Source: Ignavibacteriales bacterium
Lineage (GTDB): Bacteria > Bacteroidota > Ignavibacteria > Ignavibacteriales > Ignavibacteriaceae
DNA: 64,000 nucleotides
Direction of reading: 5' to 3'
Assembly: GCA_016707115.1 (NCBI GenBank)
Contig: JADJIH010000030.1
Span: 62,001 to 126,000 of the forward strand
This document shows positions 19,134 to 27,232 of this stretch, piece by piece; position 1 is the stretch's first letter; each line of letters starts with the position of its first letter. The notes beneath the pieces are model-generated. The model saw only the letters and a program-made list of their open reading frames with translations. It made no database searches and was not told the DNA's origin. The position numbers and the translations under genes were made by a program.

Positions 19134-21312
19134 ATGAAATTTCTATATCATCCATTTTTATACTTCTAATCATAACCAAAATTGCATTAGCGCAAGAACC
19201 CAAATCAATTCACCAACTGCAATATGAGTTTTATGATGAACATCCGGAATTGATTGGTAAAGAATTTATACAACTTTACAAACAAGATCCCGCTCTCTTA
19301 AAACCGAAAAGTTTATCTAAAGTCATTTATGGATTTCATCCTTATTGGTTAAGTGATGCAACTTCTTCAGCTTATTATTATTCGTTACTAACCCATATAG
19401 CCTATTTCAGCGCAGAGGTTGATAACTCTATATCAACCACCGGCGGATTTTCTACAACACATAGTTGGTCATCAACACAAGTAGTTAACTATGCACAGAG
19501 TTGTGGTTTAAAAGTTCACCTCACTATAGTAATGTTCAGTAATCATTCAAATGTTTTGCGAATAGTACATACAGGCAAAACCTTATAAATAATATTTTAG
19601 CTCAGGTAAATTTACGTAACGCTGATGGAGTGAACATAGATTTCGAAGGAATAACTTCATCTCAGGCTGCTAATTTCAGAACATTCGTTTTTGATTTAGG
19701 CACTTCCTTAAAAGCAATCAGTAAGGAATTGGTTGTGCACCCCGTTGATTGGAGTTCAGTTTACATCAGTCTTTTCACAGTTAACTCTGTTGTAGACTTT
19801 ACTTTTGATGAGTTAGGATATTTTTATATGGAAGTACACTGCAGGACCGGTGCTCCATTAACCGGCAGAACTTATTGTGTTGAGAATAGCGTAAGAGTTA
19901 ATAGGCAGGATCACAAGATTAACGGCTCACCTACTACGGATGTGGCCTGTTACTAACAGTGATAGAATGTCGGCACGACGGCTCTTCTATTTTTATATTG
20001 GCTAAAACACTTCTTATCCAAACCGCAAATTTTATGATGCAACTTATCGTGTTCCCTGGTACCGATACCAGGATGGCAGCCAATGGCGACAAGTTTGGTA
20101 TGAAGATGATATTAGTTTAAAAGAAAAGTACGATTTAATAAATAGCCAAATGCTGGCTGGTCCCGGTATATGGGCGTTAGGGTACGATGGAACTAACACT
20201 GAACTCTGGGAAGCATTAAAGAATAAATTTGCATCATCACCAGATCCTACACATACAAGCCTCGAAGATTTTGAAGGATCAGTTGGCGGGTTTGATAGGC
20301 AGCCTACTTTTAGCGGATCCACTGTTGGAATTTCAGCAACTTCTTCATCTGATTGGTCTGCAAATTTTGCAAATAACGGTTATGGTTCACTTAATGTATC
20401 GCTTACTGATGAACCATCTTCATCAAGCAACTGGACTGTTAGATTATTATCTGGAACCGGAGTGCCTGCAAATAATATTACATTAAATTCAACAGGATAT
20501 ATTGGACTTTGGATTAAAACTATCAATGCTCCAACTAGTGCTCAGATTGCCGTAACAATAGATGATGGTGCCGGAGGAACAGAGTTATCTTCTAAACAAA
20601 ATATTACAAATGATGGCGAATGGCATTTGTACCAATGGGATTTTTCAGGAAGCGGATGGATTAATTTTTCGGGCGGAAATGGTGTTATCAATGGTCCAAC
20701 AGTTACTCTTGATGCAATAATGTTGTATGCACCAAATGCCTCTCCAGAATGGGTTCTATACATTGATGATGTAAGCTATGATCCGGCCGGTCCACTTCCA
20801 GTTGAACTTACAACATTTACAGCTTCTGTTATCGGTTCAAGAGTTAAATTAAGCTGGCAGACAGCAACTGAAATAAATAATTATGGCTTTGAGAGATGCT
20901 GCGGGGAAATTGGTTTTATAGGGTAACGGAATTCACGCAAAAAGTTACTCTTTGATGAGAATATTTCTGTTGGTAAATACTCATACAGGTTAAAGCAGAT
21001 TGATAATGATGGTACATTTGAATTCTCATCAACAATTGAAGTGGATCTTGGAATACCAAAGGACTTTCAATTGAGTCAGAACTATCCAAATCCGTTTAAC
21101 CCTATGACTAAAATACAGTAACGCTCCTGTAGATGCACAAGTAACACTTCAAATATATTCCATCACAGGTGAGTTAATGGAGTCGTTAGTATCCGAGTAT
21201 CAAACAGGAAGCTACACATCGATTTTGATGGGAGTACTTCAAGCGGACATACCTTTACAGACTAGTTGCAAATGATTTTGTTCAGGCAAGAAAAATGACT
21301 CTTGTTAAGTAA
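19134..21312 (+). pseudogene. Wrecked T9SS-secreted GH18 (YaaH/SleL-type) glycoside hydrolase
   Basis: The start codon at 19134 opens a short signal-like frame that stops after 11 codons. The rest is spread over several frames: KVIYGFHPYWL (from 19320), DGVNIDFEGI (from 19624, the GH18 catalytic DxxxDxE region), then WYEDDISLKEKYDL and GPGIWALGYDGT (20095-20190), typical of YaaH-like glucosaminidases. A carbohydrate-binding-like domain follows (20250-20780), then the stalk LPVELTTFTASVIGS at 20796 and a broken copy of the sorting domain to 21312. Its 3' part is nearly identical to that of the upstream pseudogene but carries extra small deletions. An original role in cleaving peptidoglycan or chitin is inferred. 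Confidence 0.8.
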
Positions 21313-21348
21313 TTAAGGACCTAACTGTTATCAGGCAGGTCAATCATT

Positions 21349-21375
21349 AAGGCTCAGGCAACTGAGTCTTTTTTA
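21349..21375 (+). terminator. GGCTCAG-type terminator, copy 1
   Basis: Stem AAGGCTCAG/CTGAGTCTT (21349-21357 with 21362-21370) closed by the tetraloop GCAA, followed by a T run. The stem and loop match a family of terminators found at 26475, 27134, 36391 and 46154. One G-T wobble is present in the stem. Confidence 0.8.
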
Positions 21376-23340
21376 TAAGCATAAATAATTTTGTTAAAAA
21401 CAATTAATAGAAAATTTAATCAATTTAATTTCTCTTGTTTATATTTGGTTCATAAATTTCCAATATGTTTTCTAAAACATTCTTAATGCTTTTTGGGAAA
21501 CTAAACTATTTCAAAATCAATGATCAGAAGAATTTATATGCAACTACGATGTGACATAAAAGTTTTAGTTATTACAGCTTTTCTTTTTTTATCAGAATTA
21601 ATCTTACCACAGGCCGGCACATATTATAATTTAATTAATCCAGATGCAACAAGTTTTATTGCGGATCTTAAAAACAGAATTAGAAATCCATATACAAGAA
21701 TAAGCTATGATAATTTTGATGAAACTAACATAGCTAATTTTGCTTCTATTAATAATGGAAACGGCACAAGATCAGTTTTTGTGTTTACTCTAATTATCAA
21801 CATATCTATACTGGAACATTTTCCTGGTTGCCAATGAGTCGTGAACACACATATTGTCATAGCTGGCAGCCGACGAATCCTTCAACTGCGCTTGATGAAT
21901 ATTCAGATCAGCATCATTTATTCCCATCACATCAGAATAGTGCTAATGGTATTCGTGATAATCACCCATTAGGCAAAGTCGCAAATGTTATCAGTACTTT
22001 TCTTGATGGAAAATTTGGAACTGATCTAAATGGCAATCTTGTTTATGAACCCAGAGATCTGCATAAAGGTGATGCTGTACGTGCATTATTATATATGGTG
22101 GTAAGATATGATGGTATCAATGGATTTAATTGGACATTTGACTGGCTTAACAATACCAGGCTGCCTTCGATTGGTGAAGGACCGCAGGATCTATCAACAC
22201 TAATCGAGTGGCATAAACAGGATCCACCAGATAAATGGGAAGTTGATAGAAATAATTATGTTCAATCTGTTCAACAAAACAGAAATCCGTTTGTGGATCA
22301 TCCTGAATATGTTGACTATATAAATTTCAACAATCTTACAACACTCTTCCCTGTGTTTGCAGCCGAACCTGAAAACTATGTAACCAGTTTTACAGGTTCT
22401 AGTTCTAATGCAACAATAAATTTTAATTGGACTGATGCACTATCAGGTTCACAAGAGCCATCAAATTATTTGCTAATAATATATAACAAGAATGATTTTT
22501 TCATACCTATTGATGGACAAATGTATGTAACTGATACAAATATTTCTGATGGCAGAGCCATAGTAAATATCCCCTATTCAGGTGCAGATACTTTTCATCT
22601 AACTGGAGTTACTGAAAACGCTTCATATTATGCTACAATCTTTTCTTATAATGGTTCAGGATCACTAATAAACTATAAAATTGATGGAACAGTTCCTTCG
22701 CTTGTGGTTCAAACTAATTCAGGTGGCGGTGGACTTTCCGATTTATTTATTAGCGAATATGTTGAAGGAACATCAAATAATAAAGCTCTTGAATTTTATA
22801 ATGGAACCGCAAATCCAATAAACTTAACTTCTGGTAACTATACAGTTGAGATGTATTTTAACGGCAGTACATCTGCAAGTTCTGTAATTTCGTTAACCGG
22901 AACAATAAATGATAACGATGTTTTTGTCCTTGCTAATTCATCAGCTGTTACAGCTATTTTAGCAGTTGCTGATCAAACAAATGGTTCAGCCTGGTATAAT
23001 GGAGATGACGCAATTGTTTTGAAAAAAAACGGAATTGTTATTGATGCAATTGGTCAAATTGGTTTTGATCCAGGAACTGAGTGGGGCAGTGGATTAACTT
23101 CAACTGCGGATAATACACTTAGAAGAAAGTCTGGCGTTATTACCGGGGATACAAATCCAAATGATGCTTTTGATCCATCTCTTAGCTGGAATGGATTTGT
23201 AACCGATACCTTTAGCGGATTAGGTACACCCGATCCTCTTCCCGTAGAACTAACTTCCTTCTCCGCAGCAACAATCGGCTCAACCGTTAAGTTAAACTGG
23301 CAAACTGCAACTGAGTTAAATAATTATGGATTTGAGGTAG

Positions 23341-23375
23341 AGCGCTGTGCGTTAAGCGCTGAGCGCCAAGCGTGG
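23341..23375 (+). repeat. In-frame heptamer run in the nuclease stalk
   Basis: Five consecutive heptamers: AGCGCTG, TGCGTTA, AGCGCTG, AGCGCCA, AGCGTGG. They lie in the coding region and are read as RCALSAERQAW between VE and DKIGF. The same five-heptamer block is at 35888-35922. Paralogous stalks in this window lack it and have unrelated text at this point. Confidence 0.75.
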
Positions 23376-23458
23376 GATAAGATTGGTTTTGTAAATGGTA
23401 ATGGTAACAGCAACTCACCAAAAGATTATTCTTTTGTTGATGATTTTGCAGGAAAACC

Positions 23459-23479
23459 TGCCTACCGAACAGGTAGGTA
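23459..23479 (+). repeat. In-frame palindromic element, copy 1
   Basis: Arms TGCCTACC and GGTAGGTA (one mismatch) around a GAACA loop, inside the nuclease gene, read as AYRTGRY in the stalk. The equivalent segment in most paralogs is about five residues shorter. A perfect copy is at 26081-26101. Confidence 0.7.
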
Positions 23480-23855
23480 TTCATACAGACTAAAACAAAT
23501 TGATAATGATGGACAGTTTGAATATTCAAAAACAATTAATGTTGATTTTAATGGTGTTAAGAAATTTGAGTTAAGCCAGAATTATCCAAACCCATTTAAC
23601 CCGACCACAACAATCCGTTTTAATCTTCCTGAAGCAGGTAATGTAAAACTAACTTTGTTTAACATTCTTGGACAGGAACTAAGAACACTTGTAAACGAAT
23701 ATAAAGAATCCGGTGTGCATACAATAAACTTTGATGCAAGTGATCTTAACAGTGGAATGTACATTTACAAAATTGAAACTGGTGCATTCGTTCAAACTCG
23801 CAAGATGACATTGATTAAATAATTTAGATTCTCAATACTCATTTCTAAATACAAA

Positions 23856-23879
23856 AAGGGCTCAGATAACGGAGCCCTT
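23856..23879 (+). terminator. Terminator after the nuclease gene
   Basis: Stem AAGGGCTC/GAGCCCTT (23856-23863 with 23872-23879), eight-base loop, about 35 bases after the stop. No strong U tract follows. The sequence is a diverged relative of the GGCTCAG family. Confidence 0.6.
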
Positions 23880-24071
23880 CATGTATAATTCTAACCAAAG
23901 AAATTTGATTAATATTTTTTATGCTCCAGCATAAAATTATTTGTGCTGGAATATAGTTTCTTTAAATCTCATTGTTTACCTTTGCAGCCAAGAGTAGGTT
24001 ATGCACGCAATGCAAATATCATAACCAATAATTCATTAATTATATTTAATTATTCATTTTGCGAGGGCACC

Positions 24072-26444
24072 ATGAAAAGATTTTTGTTACCGATACCATT
24101 TTTACTTCTATTCAGTTCCCAATATTTTTTTGCTCAGGTTGATATTAATCGTAACCAGACAAAGTTATTGACTGATACCAATAAAATAGGCTTGGTAGAT
24201 TTAAAATCGGATCCGGAAATCCAGAGATTAAATGAACTAAAAGCTAATCTTACAACCTCACAGCAAAAACTTTCAACGGACTTACTTCAATTAATTAGAT
24301 CGGAATTTCTTCCCAAGGCAACTTCCCTTGAACATCATTCTGAAACGATGAAATCGCTTAAACAATTTAAGCCTTTTGAACAATCCGCTAATTTTGAAGA
24401 AAGTATCAGTGAAGGCACAGTATATGTTTACGTTTATCTAAATCAAGAATACTCAACTTCAGTAATAAATAGTTATTCTGAAATTGTAACAGACAGGGAT
24501 GAGAAAAATCATATTGTTGTTGCTTGGGTAAAGGCTAAAAATCTTGAAGCATTAGCTTCATTAAATGCAGTAAAAATGGTAAGAACAGTAATGCCTCCGG
24601 TTATCAGAACAGGTTCTGTAACTACAGAAGGTGATGCAATTCATCGTACTTCAAATGTTCGAACAATTTTCGACGAAAATGGAACAGGTGTAAATGTTGG
24701 AATTATTTCTGATGGTGTTGATACACGCTCAACTGCACAAGTAACCGGTGATATACCAGCAGACGGATCGGGTTTAACAGTCTTAAGCAATACTTATGGC
24801 GGAGATGAAGGTACAGCGATGCTTGAAATTGTGCATGATATGGTACCTGGTGCTGAGTTATATTTTCACGACTTAGGTGGAAATACACTGGCTTTTAATT
24901 CCGCTATTGATGATTTAGTAACTGCTGGCAATAATATAATTTGCGATGATATAGGTTGGCTATTAGAGCCATTTTATGAAGATGGTGTTGTTGCCTCGCA
25001 TATTAATTCAGTAATAAATTCAAATGATATTATCTATGTTTCCTCTGCTGGTAATGCAGGAGATTCGCATTATCAGGGAGATTTTTTTCCATCAGTAACT
25101 CAACCTACGCAGCACGATTTTAGTGAAGGAGGTACAACAGGTGCTTATCTTTATTTGCCTCTTGCGGTTGGTGAACAAGCAATAATTGTTCTTCAATGGG
25201 ATGATCAATTCGGTGACTCAGGAAATGATTATGATTTATACCTTTATAATTATGGAACTGCATCAGTTGTAGCCTCAAGTGAGAATTTTCAATCAGGTGC
25301 AGGTGATCCTTTGGAATACATTGTTTATACAAGACCAGTCGGAGGTCCAGCTTCGTATGATTACGCAATAATTGTTGACCAATATTCTGGAAGTTCTGTT
25401 AACCTGGAAGTATTTATTTATGCACCTGCTAATTATTCAAATAATATAAAAGCGCAAGATGCGATATTTGGTCATGCTGCTGTTGATGATGTGGTTTCTG
25501 TTGGTGCGGTTCGATACACAACAACAAGCACAATAGAATTTTTCTCTTCACAGGGTCCTTCTACAATTACTTTTCCGGTTGCTGAATCAAGACAAACTCC
25601 CAAAATTGTTGGTGTGGATGGTGGTGTCATAACTGGGGCAGGAGGATTTGGATCATTTGATGGAATAAATTACAGATTTTATGGTACTTCAGCTTCTGCA
25701 CCTCATGTTGCAGCTGTTCTTTCACAGGCTTGGAGTTATGATTTATTGCGTACTGGGCAAAATATCAGACAACTTTTATATGATTACCCAGAAGACTTAG
25801 GGTCAATTGATTTCGATCCTGTTTTTGGATATGGGAGAGCCGATGCATTAAATATATTTAATGGCGAACTCCCAGTCGAACTAACTTCCTTCTCAGCAAC
25901 AACAATTGGCTCAAAGGTTAAGTTAATTTGGAACACAGCAACCGAAGTTAACAACTACGGTTTTGAAGTAGAACGTTCTGTTGTAAAAGGTGAGTGGGAT
26001 AAAATTGGATTTGTAAATGGCAATGGTAACAGCAACTCACCAAAAGATTATTCTTTTGTTGATGACTTTGCAGGAAAACCTACCTACCGAACAGGTAGGT
26101 ATTCATACAGACTAAAACAAATTGATAACGACGGACAGTTTGAATATTCAAAAACAATTGAAGTTGATATGAATGGTGTTAAGAAATATGAGTTAACACA
26201 AAATTATCCAAACCCATTTAACCCAACAACAACAATTAGTTATATACTTCCGCAAACAGGAATGGTAAGACTAACGCTTTATAACATACTTGGACAGGAA
26301 ATTAGAACTCTTGTAAACGAAGTTAAAGAGGCAGGCACACATACATTTAACTTTGATGCAAGTGATCTTAACAGCGGTATGTACATTTACAAAATTGAAT
26401 CTGGTTCCTTTACCCAAACTAGAAAAATGACTTTGGTTAAGTAG
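24072..26444 (+). CDS. T9SS-secreted subtilisin-like (S8/sedolisin-like) peptidase
   Basis: A 790-aa exported protease (the frame opens at 23943 on GTG, but the ATG at 24072 has a GCGAGGG leader and begins a signal peptide ending near YFFAQ). After a helical propeptide come NVGIISDGVD, the block DEGTAMLEIVHDMVPGAE, GNAGDSHYQG (oxyanion region) and GTSASAPHVAAVL with the catalytic Ser. A pre-peptidase C-terminal-like domain (VGEQAIIVLQWDDQ, NDYDLYLYN) is inserted. Glu stands where S8 enzymes have the catalytic His (HGTxVA becomes EGTAML). The stalk (LPVELTSFSATTIGS) and T9SS domain (QNYPNPFNPTTT, RKMTLVK) complete it. Substrate unknown. Confidence 0.86.
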   Translation: MKRFLLPIPFLLLFSSQYFFAQVDINRNQTKLLTDTNKIGLVDLKSDPEIQRLNELKANLTTSQQKLSTDLLQLIRSEFLPKATSLEHHSETMKSLKQFKPFEQSANFEESISEGTVYVYVYLNQEYSTSVINSYSEIVTDRDEKNHIVVAWVKAKNLEALASLNAVKMVRTVMPPVIRTGSVTTEGDAIHRTSNVRTIFDENGTGVNVGIISDGVDTRSTAQVTGDIPADGSGLTVLSNTYGGDEGTAMLEIVHDMVPGAELYFHDLGGNTLAFNSAIDDLVTAGNNIICDDIGWLLEPFYEDGVVASHINSVINSNDIIYVSSAGNAGDSHYQGDFFPSVTQPTQHDFSEGGTTGAYLYLPLAVGEQAIIVLQWDDQFGDSGNDYDLYLYNYGTASVVASSENFQSGAGDPLEYIVYTRPVGGPASYDYAIIVDQYSGSSVNLEVFIYAPANYSNNIKAQDAIFGHAAVDDVVSVGAVRYTTTSTIEFFSSQGPSTITFPVAESRQTPKIVGVDGGVITGAGGFGSFDGINYRFYGTSASAPHVAAVLSQAWSYDLLRTGQNIRQLLYDYPEDLGSIDFDPVFGYGRADALNIFNGELPVELTSFSATTIGSKVKLIWNTATEVNNYGFEVERSVVKGEWDKIGFVNGNGNSNSPKDYSFVDDFAGKPTYRTGRYSYRLKQIDNDGQFEYSKTIEVDMNGVKKYELTQNYPNPFNPTTTISYILPQTGMVRLTLYNILGQEIRTLVNEVKEAGTHTFNFDASDLNSGMYIYKIESGSFTQTRKMTLVK
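26081..26101 (+). repeat. In-frame palindromic element, copy 2
   Basis: A perfect 8-bp inverted repeat, TACCTACC and GGTAGGTA, around GAACA, within the peptidase stalk (read as TYRTGRY). The flanking 60 bases are almost identical to those of the copy at 23459, so both genes share the element by common descent or by conversion. Confidence 0.7.
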
Positions 26445-26474
26445 TTAACAATTAAGAATGAATAATTAAAAATT

Positions 26475-26500
26475 AAGGCTCAGGTAACTGAGCCTTTTTT
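26475..26500 (+). terminator. GGCTCAG-type terminator, copy 2
   Basis: AAGGCTCAG/CTGAGCCTT (26475-26483 with 26488-26496), tetraloop GTAA, then a T run. It ends the peptidase unit. Confidence 0.88.
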
Positions 26501-26543
26501 GTTAAACTGAAGTTCAGTTTTTGTTGTTTTCCTTAAATTACTT

Positions 26544-26975
26544 TTATGCTTTAAATTTTGGATCAAAGTCTACCATCCATTCAATACCGAACTTGTCTCT
26601 AAACATTCCAAAGTATGAGCCCCAGGGACTATCGCCAATTGGTGCTTCAATATTTCCGCCCGCTGAAAGTCCGTTAAATAATTTGTCTGCTTCTTCACGA
26701 CTTTCTGCTCTTATAAATATCTTTGACCTGTTTTCATTTTCATTTACACGCCCCATACCTTCAGGAACATCATTGGCCATTAACGTGTTTTTACCAATTG
26801 GCAAAACAATTTGCATTATCTTGTTTGCTTCTTTTTCAGGTATCGGGAACTCAGGGCTTGATATATCTTTAAAGCGTACTATTTGCGTGAACTCTCCACC
26901 AAACACTGATTTGTAAAAATTAAATGCTTCTTCGGCATTGCCATTGAAGTTAATGTGCGGATTGATAATTGCCAT
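26544..26975 (-). CDS. VOC family protein (PhnB/YjdN-like)
   Basis: A 143-aa cytoplasmic protein of the glyoxalase/VOC superfamily, PhnB-like subgroup. It begins INPHINFNGNAEEAFNFYKSVFGG, a signature of this subgroup. It then has IMQIVLPIGKNTLMANDVPEGMG and ends DKFGIEWMVDFDPKF. Members are often annotated as 3-demethylubiquinone-9 methyltransferase-like, but no reaction is proven for them. It is convergent with the peptidase gene and divergent from the restriction enzyme. RBS AGGAGAC is upstream of the ATG. Confidence 0.9.
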   Translation of the reverse strand: MAIINPHINFNGNAEEAFNFYKSVFGGEFTQIVRFKDISSPEFPIPEKEANKIMQIVLPIGKNTLMANDVPEGMGRVNENENRSKIFIRAESREEADKLFNGLSAGGNIEAPIGDSPWGSYFGMFRDKFGIEWMVDFDPKFKA

Positions 26976-27133
26976 AATTTTTTTGTCTCCTGTATAATTT
27001 ATTATTTAAAATAATGCTCAATTTGGGTGCGTTACTATATCAATATCGCAAAAAAAAATATTGTATAGAAGTGTAAATGCGACAAAGTTAGGCACTGAAT
27101 ACGGCAAGTATTGGTGGCAGTAACTTTAATAAG

Positions 27134-27163
27134 AAAAAAGGCTCAGGTACCTGAGCCTTTTTT
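27134..27163. terminator. Orphan GGCTCAG-type terminator, copy 3
   Basis: A perfect 30-bp palindrome: A6, GGCTCAGGT, then its complement and T6. It lies between two divergent genes and therefore ends neither of them. It sits 16 bases upstream of the promoter-like site for the restriction gene. It could insulate that promoter or end an unannotated short transcript from 26976-27133. Confidence 0.75.
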
Positions 27164-27178
27164 GTTGCCAAGTGCAGA

Positions 27179-27209
27179 TTGATTAAAACTTTTTATTGCG
27201 GTAAGTTGC
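27179..27209 (+). promoter_or_regulatory. Bacteroidota-type promoter for the MmeI-like gene
   Basis: TTG (27179-27181), 20 bases beginning ATTAAAAC, then TAAGTTGC (27202-27209), close to the TAnnTTTG -7 element. The ATG follows 24 bases later. The same layout with the same spacing is at 46191, 47513, 51365 and 52927. Confidence 0.5.
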
Positions 27210-27232
27210 AATAAGTAAATAAACAATTCTTA

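Larger units (their letters stand above)
21520..23822 (+). pseudogene. T9SS-secreted endonuclease I with lamin-tail domain, one frameshift
   Basis: A secreted nuclease split by one lost base. The first part (21520-21837) has a signal peptide ending near LPQ and the start of the fold. In the next frame it continues CVYSNYQHIYTG, then MSREHTYCHSW, DQHHLFPSHQNSANGIRDNH and NPFVDHPEYV, the His/Asn/His pattern of the EndA/NucM endonuclease I family. Adding one T to the T5 run at 21776-21780 restores one frame of 767 aa. A lamin tail domain follows (LFISEYVEGTSNNKALEFYN), then the stalk with an in-frame heptamer run and a small palindrome, and an intact T9SS domain (QNYPNPFNP, RKMTLIK). Probably an extracellular DNA/RNA scavenger. 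The lesion may be a sequencing error. Confidence 0.85.

Noticed and set aside
23943..24071. GTG-initiated extension of the peptidase
   Set aside because: It would place 43 residues before a clear signal peptide. The ATG at 24072 has a leader like that of the 17186 locus.
27014..27076. 20-codon ORF upstream of the restriction gene
   Set aside because: No RBS, low complexity and no known similarity. Kept only as part of the orphan-terminator note.
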